Source of the DNA: Salinimicrobium marinum | GTDB lineage: Bacteria; Bacteroidota; Bacteroidia; Flavobacteriales; Flavobacteriaceae | Length of the DNA stretch: 64,000 nt | Assembly: GCF_014651535.1 (NCBI RefSeq) | Contig: NZ_BMXB01000005.1 | Coordinates: 62,001-126,000, forward strand | Reading direction: 5' to 3' | In this document: positions 9,146 to 18,487 of the stretch, in pieces | How positions within the stretch are numbered: position 1 is the first letter of the stretch | How the letters are laid out: the number at the start of each line of letters is the position of its first letter | The notes under the pieces: generated by a model | The model's input: only the letters and a program-made list of their open reading frames with translations | Told to the model about the DNA's origin: nothing | The model's database searches: none | Position numbers and translations under genes: made by a program

Positions 9146-10600
9146 ATGCTCAACGACCTCCAGTTAAACAATATTTTAAAAGATTTTGATATTGCCTACT
9201 GGAAGATCAATCTTCTTACAAAAGAAATCACCTGGTCCGATCATTTTCTTGTCTTAGTGCGAAAGCAGGATACAAAAACAGCATCTTTAGAATACTTCCT
9301 CGATGAAATCCTACACAAGGACTACCGTTATGACTTCCGGGAGCATTTTGGGCAGCTAATTTCCGAATTTAAACCCTTTAACCTTGAGGTAAGGCTAAAA
9401 CTCGAAAACGGGAAATTCCGCTGGTTTGAGTGCCGTACCCTAAAAAAGAAGGAAAACAGTCTGGAGGATTCTGTAGTACTGTTATTCGTGAACATTCACC
9501 AGGCAAAGCGGGACCAGTATACCATAGAAGAAAACTTTTTTTACTATCGGGAAACCGCCGAAATGACTTCCACGGGAGGCTGGTATGTTGATTCGGCTTC
9601 GGGTGCGGTATACTGGGACGAGGTCACTAAAAAGATATTTAACTGTCCTTACGATTATGAGCCGCGGCCCGAAGACAAAATGAAGTTCTATGCGCAGGAG
9701 CACCGGAAAAAAGCGCAGGAGATGTTTAAAAAGTGTGCAGAATATGGCATACCTTTTAAGGTAGAGATCAAGATGCTCACCTTCCACAACAGTGAATTCT
9801 GGATACGGGCAACAGGAAAACCGGTTTATGATAAGGAACAGGAGATTATTGGAATAAGAGGAGTTTTTCAGGATATTGACCTCAACAAAACCAATGAAAT
9901 CAATCTGCAGAACTCCCTGGATATTATTGCAGCACAAAATTCAAGGCTCTTTAATTTTGCTCATATTGTCTCCCATAATCTGCGGTCACACAGCAGCAAC
10001 CTCAGCCTCATTTCGCAGCTGCTTACAGAGTCTAAAAAAGATCGCGACAAGCTGGATCTCTTGATGAACGTCAATGATATTGCAACAAATCTTGACGAGG
10101 CCATAAGGCACCTTAATGAGGTTGTCACGAAACAAAGCATTCTCACCAAAGAGAAAAAAACCGTTAAATTCGAAGATGCACTTCAGGTAGTAATCACCTC
10201 AACTTCATCTTTGATAAAGCGGGAAAACGCGCAGATAATCGCTGATTTTGATAAGTTGAACGAAATAACTTACATTTCTGAATATCTGGAGAGTATTTTA
10301 CTAAATTTGATCACAAATGCCATTAGGTACAGGCAAAAAGGACGGAAACCGGTCATCTTCATTCAGACGTATCAGGAGAATGGAAGTAATTTTTTAGAAG
10401 TAAGTGACAACGGAATGGGGATTGATCTGGACCAGTATGGAGACAAGATGTTTGGCATGTACAAAACTTTTCATCGCCATCCCGAAGCAAAGGGAATTGG
10501 GTTATTCATAACGAAAAATCAGGTGGAAGCAATGGGTGGAAACATTTCTGTGACCAGTACCGTAAATATAGGTACTACCTTTAAAATCAAATTCCGGTAA
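9146..10600 (+). CDS. PAS-domain sensor histidine kinase, cytoplasmic
   Basis: A 484-residue histidine kinase without membrane segments. It has two PAS/PAC modules (about residues 10-120 and 130-248; FWIRATGKPVYD and IRGVFQDID mark the second PAC), a dimerisation helix with the phospho-acceptor in VSHNLRSH (His about 277, the HNLR variant common in Bacteroidota), then an HATPase domain with N-box NLITNAIRY, G1 SDNGMGID and G2 GIGLFITKNQ. The ATG at 9146 is chosen over a TTG one codon earlier. The stop is 1 base before the receiver gene, so the pair is a two-component unit. The signal is unknown; a cytosolic small molecule or redox input is plausible. Confidence 0.92.
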   Translation: MLNDLQLNNILKDFDIAYWKINLLTKEITWSDHFLVLVRKQDTKTASLEYFLDEILHKDYRYDFREHFGQLISEFKPFNLEVRLKLENGKFRWFECRTLKKKENSLEDSVVLLFVNIHQAKRDQYTIEENFFYYRETAEMTSTGGWYVDSASGAVYWDEVTKKIFNCPYDYEPRPEDKMKFYAQEHRKKAQEMFKKCAEYGIPFKVEIKMLTFHNSEFWIRATGKPVYDKEQEIIGIRGVFQDIDLNKTNEINLQNSLDIIAAQNSRLFNFAHIVSHNLRSHSSNLSLISQLLTESKKDRDKLDLLMNVNDIATNLDEAIRHLNEVVTKQSILTKEKKTVKFEDALQVVITSTSSLIKRENAQIIADFDKLNEITYISEYLESILLNLITNAIRYRQKGRKPVIFIQTYQENGSNFLEVSDNGMGIDLDQYGDKMFGMYKTFHRHPEAKGIGLFITKNQVEAMGGNISVTSTVNIGTTFKIKFR

Positions 10601-10601
10601 T

Positions 10602-11015
10602 ATGGAGCAGCCCATTGAATTGGCGTGTATCATTGATGATGATAGCATCTACGTCAACCTCGTCAAAAAGATCATCGAGATCAAAAAATTATCCCGGAAT
10701 CTCATCATTTTCAAAAACGGAAAAGAAGCGCTTGACTATTTCAGGCCTATCCTGGAAAATATGAACCAGGACAAGCTTCCCGACATCATTTTTCTTGATC
10801 TCAATATGCCTGTAATGGACGGCTGGGAATTCCTTGGAGAGTTTTTCAAGATCAAGAACAGCTTCAATAAAAAGATCACCTTATACGTGGTGAGTTCCTC
10901 TATAGATCCCCGCGATTTGGAACGCGCCAAATCCTTCAATATGGTAACAGATTATTTGATCAAGCCTATCGAGCTCAAAAAATTTGAAAAGATCTTCGAT
11001 CAGGAAGTAGCCTGA
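10602..11015 (+). CDS. Single-domain response regulator (receiver only)
   Basis: A 137-residue CheY-like receiver without any output domain. The acidic pocket (IIDDD, residues 10-14), phospho-accepting Asp in IFLDLNMPVMDGWEF (about 64), the switch Ser in VVSSS and the conserved Lys in YLIKPIE are all present. It follows the PAS kinase with 1 base between them, so that kinase is its probable donor. Lacking DNA-binding output, it must act by protein contact or as a phosphate relay or sink. Its last 16 bases overlap the end of lspA on the opposite strand. Confidence 0.93.
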   Translation: MEQPIELACIIDDDSIYVNLVKKIIEIKKLSRNLIIFKNGKEALDYFRPILENMNQDKLPDIIFLDLNMPVMDGWEFLGEFFKIKNSFNKKITLYVVSSSIDPRDLERAKSFNMVTDYLIKPIELKKFEKIFDQEVA

Positions 11016-11644
11016 ACCTTCTTGTTTCTCTCTTCTCCCTGCTCATCTTCCGCAGGAAATGCCCTTTTATTAAACAGAATCAAAAGAAATACTCCCACTG
11101 TAATAGCTGAATCGGCTATGTTGAAAACAGGTTCAAAAAAGGTAAAGTAATTTCCACCCCAGAAAGGAATCCATTCCGGAAGGTATCCAGACCATAATGG
11201 AAAATACAGCATATCCACCACTTTTCCATGCATTAAAGTGCCATAGCCCTCGGCTGCAGGAACCAACTCCGCCACCTGTCCGTAACTGTGTTCAAATATT
11301 ACTCCGTAGAAAACAGAATCAATTATATTTCCGAAAGCACCTGCAAAAATAAGGGCAATAGCTGTTATTAAGATTTTCGATCCATTCTTCCTCACCGAAT
11401 CCCACAGCCAGTATCCTATCCCCACGATCGCCACCAGCCTGAAACTGGTAAGGATCAATTTGCCATATTCCCCGGGAATCCTCGCTCCCCAGGCCATCCC
11501 TTCATTTTCCACAAAAAGAATACTAAACCACTCGAAGACCTTTATTTCTTCCCCAAGTGCAAAATTGGTTTTAATATAAAATTTTGTGATCTGATCTATT
11601 AGTAACACCAGAATTATAATGAGAGAAGCTTTTTTTAAAGACAT
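11000..11644 (-). CDS. lspA: Lipoprotein signal peptidase (SPase II)
   Basis: Inner-membrane aspartic protease that cleaves prolipoprotein signal peptides before the lipidated Cys. Four hydrophobic segments fit LspA. Conserved elements are the N-terminal LLIDQITKFYIK, NEGMAWG, and the two catalytic-Asp regions FGNIIDSVFYG and FNIADSAITVG. At 214 residues it is longer than the E. coli enzyme, with an insertion before the second catalytic region (around the AAEGYGTLMHGK stretch), common in Bacteroidota. Several lipoproteins in this window are likely clients. ileS and a DksA-like gene lie upstream on the same strand. Confidence 0.95.
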   Translation of the reverse strand: MSLKKASLIIILVLLIDQITKFYIKTNFALGEEIKVFEWFSILFVENEGMAWGARIPGEYGKLILTSFRLVAIVGIGYWLWDSVRKNGSKILITAIALIFAGAFGNIIDSVFYGVIFEHSYGQVAELVPAAEGYGTLMHGKVVDMLYFPLWSGYLPEWIPFWGGNYFTFFEPVFNIADSAITVGVFLLILFNKRAFPAEDEQGEERNKKVQATS

Positions 11645-11681
11645 TGAAAATTTAAATTAAAAACGTTCAAAAATACTAATA

Positions 11682-12302
11682 TTATTTAGTTTTTGTGACG
11701 CTTATGTTGCCATTGATTGAAGTAATTTGAATTGTATGCTGTCCGCCTGCATTGATATCAGTATTTACTGTACCATGTCTGGAAGATGCTTTTACTAGGG
11801 CATTTGATGTTTCCACTTCCACATTACCGTCAAAGGTATTTACTACGGCGTCACCATTGAACTCCTGAAGGTTGCAATAACCTGATTTCAGCTGAACAAA
11901 AAGCCTTTCATATACGCCTTTTGCAAGTACCGAAGCAAGGTTGGATATTATTTCAACCGAGAGACCTTCGGGCACTTCAAGTTCCACTTCCATGGCGAAA
12001 ACTTTGTGGGCACTCAGCTTATCAAATCCGCTTTGTAATATCTCCCTGAAGCGGGAAGTAAGCAGGAGAGTTTCACCGCTTACTTCAGCATCCAGACTAA
12101 TGTTATTGAAGTATTCCCCATCTGCCCTTGTTTTTATTATAATAGTTTCTACCGGAGCTGTGGAGATCCTTATCTTAAATACCTCATCGCTCCTTATGAT
12201 GATCCCTGTAATCTCTTTTGCATCCATAAAACTCAAAGTCTTCTTTTGTGCAAAAGCAGAAAACCCGAAGAAAATAACAGCAATAACCAAAATTGATCTC
12301 AT
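11682..12302 (-). CDS. Exported DUF4097/adhesin-head-like beta-helical protein
   Basis: A 206-residue exported protein of unknown role. The start is placed at the ATG at 12302, where a clean signal peptide begins (MRSILVIAVIFFGFSAFAQ). The mature part is almost all short beta strands with recurring patterns such as VSGETLLLTS, DGNVEVETSNA and INGNISV, typical of DUF4097 or putative auto-transporter adhesin head domains that fold as right-handed beta-helices. It sits between the TraR/DksA gene and lspA, separated from the former by a terminator-like hairpin, so it is probably transcribed on its own or with lspA. Confidence 0.65.
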   Translation of the reverse strand: MRSILVIAVIFFGFSAFAQKKTLSFMDAKEITGIIIRSDEVFKIRISTAPVETIIIKTRADGEYFNNISLDAEVSGETLLLTSRFREILQSGFDKLSAHKVFAMEVELEVPEGLSVEIISNLASVLAKGVYERLFVQLKSGYCNLQEFNGDAVVNTFDGNVEVETSNALVKASSRHGTVNTDINAGGQHTIQITSINGNISVTKTK

Positions 12303-12317
12303 AGGGCGGAATAAACA

Positions 12318-12356
12318 AAAAGCGCTCCACACCATAAAACGGCAGGGAGCGCTTTT
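12318..12356 (-). terminator. Rho-independent terminator after the ileS-traR unit
   Basis: The 11-base arms AAAAGCGCTCC and GGAGCGCTTTT pair perfectly around a 17-base loop. On the minus strand the stem runs straight into TTTTTGTTT. It follows the stop of the TraR/DksA gene and precedes the DUF4097-like gene, splitting the ileS-lspA block into two transcription units. Confidence 0.8.
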
Positions 12357-12377
12357 AAATATAATTCAATACCGGTC

Positions 12378-12761
12378 TTAACGCTGTAAATTTTTAGCTT
12401 CAATGCTCAAAGTAGCGTGAGGTACCAGTTTTAATCTTTCTTTAGCAATCAATTTTCCGGTAACGCGACAAATTCCATAAGTTTTGCCTTCAATTCGCAC
12501 CAAAGCATTTTTAAGGTCACGAATAAACTTCTCCTGGCGAATTGCAAGCTGGGAGTTCGCTTCTTTGCTCATGGTTTCACTTCCTTCTTCAAAAGCCTTG
12601 AACGTTGGTGAGGTATCGTCTGTACCATTGTTACCATCATTCATGTAAGCACTTTTGTACAAATCAAGCTGCTCTTTAGCCTTTTCAATTTTTGCAAGAA
12701 TAAGCGCTTTAAATTCAGCCAAATCTGCATCGCTGTAACGTTCTTTTACTTCTACTGACAT
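12378..12761 (-). CDS. TraR/DksA-family protein without the zinc cysteines
   Basis: A 127-residue relative of DksA/TraR, which bind the RNA polymerase secondary channel in stringent control. A long charged coiled coil (about residues 10-85) precedes the C-terminal zinc-finger-like segment. That segment reads YGICRVTGKLI and later VPHATLSIEAK, so only one of the usual four Cys ligands remains. This degenerate form is, as far as I recall, common in Bacteroidota. The gene follows ileS by 5 bases, and a terminator follows it, so it is co-transcribed with ileS. Whether it still regulates polymerase cannot be decided from sequence. Confidence 0.88.
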   Translation of the reverse strand: MSVEVKERYSDADLAEFKALILAKIEKAKEQLDLYKSAYMNDGNNGTDDTSPTFKAFEEGSETMSKEANSQLAIRQEKFIRDLKNALVRIEGKTYGICRVTGKLIAKERLKLVPHATLSIEAKNLQR

Positions 12762-12766
12762 AGTTA

Positions 12767-15700
12767 TTAGTTTTTTTGAATAAACAATCTCGTCGCTACC
12801 TCATCAAAGGTGATTTCAGTGCCATTGTTTACCGTTTCTGCTAGGTCGAGATTTGCAGTAAGCGTTTCGTTTTTTATATAATCTATATTGTTTTGAACGG
12901 CGCCCTCGACAATACCGTCCTTCTGTAGGGTCACATTTATTTTATCGGTCACTTCAAATCCCGATTCTTTCCGAACATTCTGGATTCGGTTTACCAGCTC
13001 CCTGGCAATTCCCTCCTGCTTAAGCTCATCGGAGATCGTAATGTCCAAAGCCACTGTAATATTACCGGAATTAGCTACCAGCCACCCCTCAATATCCTGA
13101 GAAGTAATCTCAACATCTTCAGCGCCTAAAGTAATCATTTTTCCGTTAATTCCTACATCAATTTTCCCCTCACGTTCGATGGTACTTATTTCTTCGGAAG
13201 TAAAGTTATTGATCTCATTTGCAATTAATTTCATGTCTTTCCCGAAGCGCGGGCCCAGCACTTTAAAGTTGGGTTTTACCTGCTTTACAAGTATGCCCGA
13301 AGCATCATCAATTAACTGCAATTCCTTAACGTTAACTTCAGATTTTATTAATTCGGCAACTGCCAGAATCTCCTGTTTTTGCTGCTCATCCAGTACAGGA
13401 ATCATCACCCTTTGTAATGGCTGGCGCACTTTTATCATCTCTTTCTTCCGTAGTGAAAGAACCAGGGAAGAAATTGTCTGTGCCTTCTGCATTTGTCTTT
13501 CCAGCGACTCATCCACATAAGACTTGTCGGCTACCGGAAATTCAGCAATATGAACCGATTCAAATTCTTCCTTTTGTGTAGCGGAATTTAGATCCTGGTA
13601 CAACCTGTCCATAAAGAAAGGTGCTACCGGCGCACCAAGCTTCGCGACTGTTTCAAGGCAGGTATAAAGAGTTTGATATGCAGAAATTTTATCCTGCCCG
13701 TAATCACCTTTCCAGAACCTTCTACGGCATAAACGCACGTACCAGTTGCTCAGGTTTTCCTGAACAAATTCAGATATTGCACGGGTCGCTTTGGTAGGCT
13801 CATAATCGGCATAGAATTTATCTACCTGCTCAATGAGCGTGTGGAGTTCAGAAAGGATCCAACGGTCAATTTCAGGACGTTCTTCTAAAGGTACATCGGC
13901 TTCAGAATAGGTGAAATTGTCAATGTTCGCATATAAAGTGAAGAAGGAATACGTGTTGTAAAGTGTTCCGAAGAATTTACGACGCACTTCAGAAATTCCT
14001 TCAATATCAAATTTTAAGTTATCCCATGGATTTGCGTTGGAGATCATGTACCAACGGGTAGCATCGGGACCAAAAGCTGCAAGCGTTTCGAATGGATCTA
14101 CCGCATTTCCAAGGCGTTTGGACATTTTTTGTCCGTTCTTATCAAGCACAAGTCCGTTGGAAACCACGTTTTTGTAGGCCATATCGTCGAACACCATGGT
14201 AGCAATGGCGTGAAGCGTATAAAACCATCCTCTCGTCTGGTCAACGCCCTCGGCTATGAAATCGGCTTTTCTTAGTCCGCCTTCCACTTTTTCCTTGTTC
14301 TCGAATGGATAATGCCATTGCGCATACGGCATGGAACCAGAATCAAACCACACATCGATCAAATCGCTTTCGCGCTTCATTGGTTTGCCTGATTCTGAAA
14401 CAAGAATGATCTCATCCACCACATTTTTATGCAGGTCTACCTGATCATAATTTTCTTCGGAAAGATCATCCACTTTAAAATCAGGGAAAGGATCATTTTT
14501 CATCACTCCTGCCTCAACGGCTTTGGTGATTTCAGCCTTCAACTCTTTAACCGAACCAATAATGATCTCTTCCCTGCCATTTTCTGTCCTCCAGATTGGC
14601 AACGGAATTCCCCAGAAACGGCTACGGGAAAGGTTCCAGTCATTGGCATTTGCCAGCCAGTTCCCAAAACGACCTTCACCTGTGGATTTAGGTTTCCAGT
14701 TAATTTGCTGGTTCAATTCAAACATCCTGTCTTTTACCTCGGTTACTTTAATGAACCAGGAATCAAGCGGATAATATAAGATCGGGCGATCTGTTCTCCA
14801 GCAGTTTGGATAACTGTGAACATATTTTTCAACTTTAAAAGCCCTGTTTTCTTCTTTTAATTTGATGGCAATCTCCACATCTACAGATTTCTCGGGAGCT
14901 TCACCATCATCGTAATATTCATTTTTCACATACTTACCACCAAGTTCCCCAAGTTCAGGACGAAATTTCCCCTGAAGGTCCACCAACGGCACAAGTTTGT
15001 CATTTTCATCTTTTACCAGCAGCGCAGGAACTTCCGGCTCTGCCTGTTTTGCCACCATGGCATCATCTGCCCCAAAAGTCGGAGAGGTATGCACGATACC
15101 TGTACCATCTTCGGTAGTTACGAAATCCCCGGCAATGATCCGGAATGCATTTTCTGGATTATGGTATGGCAGCACGTATGGCATCAACTGTTCATACTTG
15201 ATTCCTACCAGGTCTTTCCCTGTAAAACGTCCTCCAACAAAATATGGGATTTTGTCGCCCTGTTTAAAGGGTTTTAAAGCTTCTTCATTTTCCACCTTTT
15301 TGAACTTCTTATCAAATTGTTTCTCCACCAGGTTACTGGCAACAATGATATTGATAGGCTGAAAAGTATATTGATTATAGGTTTTTACAAGCGTATATTC
15401 AATTTTAGGTCCTACGGTCAAAGCAGTGTTTGAAGGCAGGGTCCATGGAGTAGTCGTCCAGGCGATAAAGAAAAGTTCCCCTTCTGTTTCTGAAAGAAAA
15501 TCGGGCAGGGTTTCTTTTCGGGCTTTAAACATTGCAGTTACCGTGGTATCTGTCACGTCCTGATAGGTCCCGGGCTGATTTAGCTCATGGGAACTTAAAC
15601 CCGTACCGGCTTTTGGTGAATACGGCTGAATGGTGTATCCCTTATAGATAAGCCCTTTTTTGTAGATCTGGGAAAGCAGCCACCACACCGTTTCCATGTA

Positions 15701-16168
15701 TTTTGATTTGTAGGTGATATATGGGTCATCCATATCCACCCAGTATCCCATTTTTTCGGTAAGGTTGTTCCACACATCGGTATAACGCATTACCGCGTTC
15801 TTACAGGCTTCATTATATTCCTCCACCGTAATTTTTGTACCAATATCTTCTTTGGTGATCCCCAGTTCTTTTTCAACCCCAAGCTCAACTGGCAGTCCGT
15901 GTGTATCCCAACCTGCTTTTCGGTTTACCTGAAACCCTTTTTGAGTTTTATAACGGCAAAAAATATCTTTAATCGCGCGCGCCATCACGTGGTGAATACC
16001 CGGCAAACCATTTGCTGAAGGCGGACCTTCAAAAAATACAAAAGGTTCATTGCCTTCACGACTGCTTACACTTTTTTCAAAAACTTTCTTTTCCTCCCAA
16101 AAATTCAGAATTTCTTCTGCTATTTTCGGCAAGTCAAGTCCTTTATATTCAGGGAATTTTGTGTTCAT
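12767..16168 (-). CDS. ileS: Isoleucine--tRNA ligase
   Basis: Class Ia synthetase charging tRNA-Ile. It is 1133 residues long, larger than the E. coli enzyme. The ATP-binding HIGH-like motif is GIHHVMARA near residue 57, the KMSKS loop is QKMSKRLGN near 683, and the CP1 editing domain lies between about 200 and 420. The sequence WFDSGSMPYAQW precedes the second half of the Rossmann fold. The style resembles the eukaryote-like (type 2) IleRS, often mupirocin-tolerant, but this is from memory of the family. The gene has an unusually clear Shine-Dalgarno-like AGAAGGAG just before the ATG and is followed after 5 bases by the TraR/DksA gene. Confidence 0.97.
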   Translation of the reverse strand: MNTKFPEYKGLDLPKIAEEILNFWEEKKVFEKSVSSREGNEPFVFFEGPPSANGLPGIHHVMARAIKDIFCRYKTQKGFQVNRKAGWDTHGLPVELGVEKELGITKEDIGTKITVEEYNEACKNAVMRYTDVWNNLTEKMGYWVDMDDPYITYKSKYMETVWWLLSQIYKKGLIYKGYTIQPYSPKAGTGLSSHELNQPGTYQDVTDTTVTAMFKARKETLPDFLSETEGELFFIAWTTTPWTLPSNTALTVGPKIEYTLVKTYNQYTFQPINIIVASNLVEKQFDKKFKKVENEEALKPFKQGDKIPYFVGGRFTGKDLVGIKYEQLMPYVLPYHNPENAFRIIAGDFVTTEDGTGIVHTSPTFGADDAMVAKQAEPEVPALLVKDENDKLVPLVDLQGKFRPELGELGGKYVKNEYYDDGEAPEKSVDVEIAIKLKEENRAFKVEKYVHSYPNCWRTDRPILYYPLDSWFIKVTEVKDRMFELNQQINWKPKSTGEGRFGNWLANANDWNLSRSRFWGIPLPIWRTENGREEIIIGSVKELKAEITKAVEAGVMKNDPFPDFKVDDLSEENYDQVDLHKNVVDEIILVSESGKPMKRESDLIDVWFDSGSMPYAQWHYPFENKEKVEGGLRKADFIAEGVDQTRGWFYTLHAIATMVFDDMAYKNVVSNGLVLDKNGQKMSKRLGNAVDPFETLAAFGPDATRWYMISNANPWDNLKFDIEGISEVRRKFFGTLYNTYSFFTLYANIDNFTYSEADVPLEERPEIDRWILSELHTLIEQVDKFYADYEPTKATRAISEFVQENLSNWYVRLCRRRFWKGDYGQDKISAYQTLYTCLETVAKLGAPVAPFFMDRLYQDLNSATQKEEFESVHIAEFPVADKSYVDESLERQMQKAQTISSLVLSLRKKEMIKVRQPLQRVMIPVLDEQQKQEILAVAELIKSEVNVKELQLIDDASGILVKQVKPNFKVLGPRFGKDMKLIANEINNFTSEEISTIEREGKIDVGINGKMITLGAEDVEITSQDIEGWLVANSGNITVALDITISDELKQEGIARELVNRIQNVRKESGFEVTDKINVTLQKDGIVEGAVQNNIDYIKNETLTANLDLAETVNNGTEITFDEVATRLFIQKN

Positions 16169-16193
16169 TTACTCCTTCTTTCAAATAGGTTTG

Positions 16194-16201
16194 CAAAATT
16201 A
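16194..16201 (-). promoter_or_regulatory. Candidate -7 box for ileS
   Basis: On the minus strand TAATTTTG matches TAnnTTTG and lies 25 bases before the ileS ATG, leaving room for the leader with AGAAGGAG. The -33 partner is unclear: a TTTG occurs about 11 bases upstream, closer than the usual 19-21. Confidence 0.4.
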
Positions 16202-16375
16202 ATCAATTTTAGCAAATAGAAGGATTTTATACAGGAAAACCTATACTGGAAACATTTTCTTAATACTCTTCTTCAGAATTGGAATTTCAGCAGAAAAAAG
16301 GTGCAGCAGCTAATCGTATAAAAGCACCCGAAATTAACAGGAATAGTACCGGCATTCAATTTCATAATCCACCTG

Positions 16376-16648
16376 TTATACTTTTCGCAAATTGCTGCGC
16401 TTATCGAAATACAACTCCTGAAAATATTTGAACCGCTGACCCGGAATCAACATTCTCCAGATCTCAGATTCAGGGATCAGGTTTTTATCTGCAAGTCTTT
16501 TTCCGTCTATATAGGTCCTGTAGACCAGGAAATAAGAACTTAGCAAAACCAGAAGTTCAAAAGAAGTAATAAGCGCCATTTGTTTTGCTGAAAAGATCAC
16601 AAAAAGTGGCACTATCATAAATAAATAGTAGAGCTTAGAATTTTCCAT
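16376..16648 (-). CDS. Small membrane protein of unknown function
   Basis: A 90-residue protein with two adjacent hydrophobic segments (about residues 5-22 and 27-46) and a basic, aromatic-rich tail (QRFKYFQELYFDKR). No family is recognised. It stands alone on the minus strand between ileS and a divergent outer-membrane protein gene, with about 200 bases on either side. Length and hydrophobic pattern support a real gene, but there is no motif to suggest a role. Confidence 0.55.
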   Translation of the reverse strand: MENSKLYYLFMIVPLFVIFSAKQMALITSFELLVLLSSYFLVYRTYIDGKRLADKNLIPESEIWRMLIPGQRFKYFQELYFDKRSNLRKV

Positions 16649-16843
16649 AACTCAAAAATTTTCTTCTATAAATATATTAAATTTTTCTTAAAAAAAATCT
16701 TAAAATGAAATACAAAAACACTTCTTCAGAAAAAAGTAAAACCTGAAAGTTCAGAAAATCAGGCTCCTGAATTAAATAATTATTCTATTTTTAGTTGTTC
16801 GTAAGGAACAATTCTTCATTAATCAATCATAATCAACAACTAC

Positions 16844-17422
16844 ATGAAAAATTTAATTTTAATCTTTGGGCTTATCATTTTTAACGGAACAATAGGTATG
16901 GCCCAGGAGTCTGTTCTTTTTGGCGCTAAGGCTGGTGTTAATTTTACCAGTATGAATTCCGACAGTTTTTCTGAAAACAATACTATGACAGGATTGCATT
17001 TGGGCCTACTGGCAGAAATTCCAATAACAACTAAGTTTTCCATACAACCAGAAGTTTTTTATACCACACAAGGCACAGAGGCCGAAGTTATTATGTTGGG
17101 AGGTAGCCCCAGAACAACCGAATACAAACTAGATTATATTCAGGTTCCCGTGTTGGCCAAATTTTATCTTACCGAATCTTTAGCCATAGCAGCAGGGCCA
17201 TCATTTAATTTTTTGGTAAATGAAGAAGTAGACGGAGAAGAAACCGATTTCGGAAACAGTTTTGAATTTGGTGGAGCAGTAGGGGTTTCCTATAACTTTA
17301 CAGGAGGCTTTTTCGCAGATGCAAGATATTTCCATGGTTTTACTGATGCTTTTGATAGCGAAAATTACATAGATTCCAGTAAGAATTATGGCTTCCAGGT
17401 AGGAATTGGTTTCATGTTTTAG
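16844..17422 (+). CDS. PorT-family outer-membrane beta-barrel protein
   Basis: A 192-residue exported protein with a signal peptide ending IIFNGTIGMAQ, then eight or so amphipathic strands alternating with Gly/Asn turns (GAKAGVNFTSMNSD, IPITTKFSIQPEVFY, GFQVGIGFMF at the C-terminus). This is the pattern of PorT/OmpA-like 8-strand barrels (PF13568) abundant in Bacteroidota. The first strand motif LFGAKAGVNF is characteristic. It is probably monocistronic. No ligand or partner can be inferred. Confidence 0.8.
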   Translation: MKNLILIFGLIIFNGTIGMAQESVLFGAKAGVNFTSMNSDSFSENNTMTGLHLGLLAEIPITTKFSIQPEVFYTTQGTEAEVIMLGGSPRTTEYKLDYIQVPVLAKFYLTESLAIAAGPSFNFLVNEEVDGEETDFGNSFEFGGAVGVSYNFTGGFFADARYFHGFTDAFDSENYIDSSKNYGFQVGIGFMF

Positions 17423-17525
17423 GCAAATTCTAAATTCAGAAAGTGTGGGATTCTTCATTTCTCCCGATTATTTACATAATATTATTAACCACCAGTTTCT
17501 AAAAGAAGCGTTATAACATCAATAA

Positions 17526-18437
17526 ATGAAAAATCTTCTAAGAAATTTTATCATCGTAAACATCCTCTTTTTTACAACCTGCATTTTTGCCCAGCAAGAT
17601 GAAATGCAGGAAAGACCTGTTGAAACCGAGTTTTCCAGGCTCTATAAACCCGAAAATCCTGAAGCAGTACTGATCCTTTTCGGAGGATTTCCGGAAACTG
17701 CTGAAAACATTGAAAACGGGTTTCCTATCACAGAATCGGCGCTCGAAAACAATGTTGCAGTATCATATTTGAATTATAACCGGAAATTATGGCTGGAGGA
17801 ATCTGATAAATCACAGCTGGCCAATAATATTAAGGAAATGATCAACACCAACGATTTACCTTCTGATAAAATTTACTTTGGCGGGATGTCTAGCGGAGGA
17901 AATATTGCATTACTAATAGGGAATTACCTTTCCCAAAATGCGGAATACGATCTGAGTCCTTCCGGAGTCTTTGTTATAGATTCCCCGGTAGATATCGCCG
18001 CATTATATCGTATTGCAGAACAAAACATTGAAAGAAACTTTTCCCAGGCATCGGTAGGGGAAAGCTCTTTTATGCTGAATTACTTTAAACCTCAACTGGG
18101 AAATCCCGATGAGGAAATTGAGCCTTATGAAAAACGTGCTCCCTTCACCTTTGAAACGAAAAACGCTCAGAACTTAGAGAATCTAAAGAACACCAAACTT
18201 CGTTTTTACACAGAACCTGATAAAACCTGGTGGAAAGAAAATATGGGCATTGATTATGAGCAAATGAATGCTTTTCATCTGAAAAGATTATCAAACTATT
18301 TAACTTCCCAAGATTTTAAAAAAATAGAATATATTACCACTGAAGATAAAGGTTACAGAGCAAATGGCGAACGTAATCCTCACAGTTGGTCTATCGTTGA
18401 CAAAGAAGATTTACTACAGTGGATGTTGGAAGAATAA
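17526..18437 (+). CDS. Exported alpha/beta-hydrolase-like protein
   Basis: A 303-residue protein with a signal peptide (LFFTTCIFAQ) and a probable alpha/beta-hydrolase fold. The nucleophile elbow is FGGMSSGGN near residue 121 (GxSxG), an early strand is AVLILFGGFPET near 45-56, and acid/base candidates are VIDSPVD near 149 and the late RNPHSWSIVD near 286. The Ser-Asp-His order is correct for the fold. Substrate unknown; esterase or peptidase are the usual alternatives. It lies in a cluster of small exported proteins of unclear role, on the same strand as DUF1801 and the broken gene downstream. Confidence 0.65.
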   Translation: MKNLLRNFIIVNILFFTTCIFAQQDEMQERPVETEFSRLYKPENPEAVLILFGGFPETAENIENGFPITESALENNVAVSYLNYNRKLWLEESDKSQLANNIKEMINTNDLPSDKIYFGGMSSGGNIALLIGNYLSQNAEYDLSPSGVFVIDSPVDIAALYRIAEQNIERNFSQASVGESSFMLNYFKPQLGNPDEEIEPYEKRAPFTFETKNAQNLENLKNTKLRFYTEPDKTWWKENMGIDYEQMNAFHLKRLSNYLTSQDFKKIEYITTEDKGYRANGERNPHSWSIVDKEDLLQWMLEE

Positions 18438-18487
18438 CATGGGAACTGTTCAAGAGATAACTGTCTGTAAACCGGATTAATGGCGAA

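Noticed and set aside
14429-15362. Plus-strand open frames opposite ileS
   Set aside because: ileS is intact with all synthetase motifs; the opposite frames resemble no protein.
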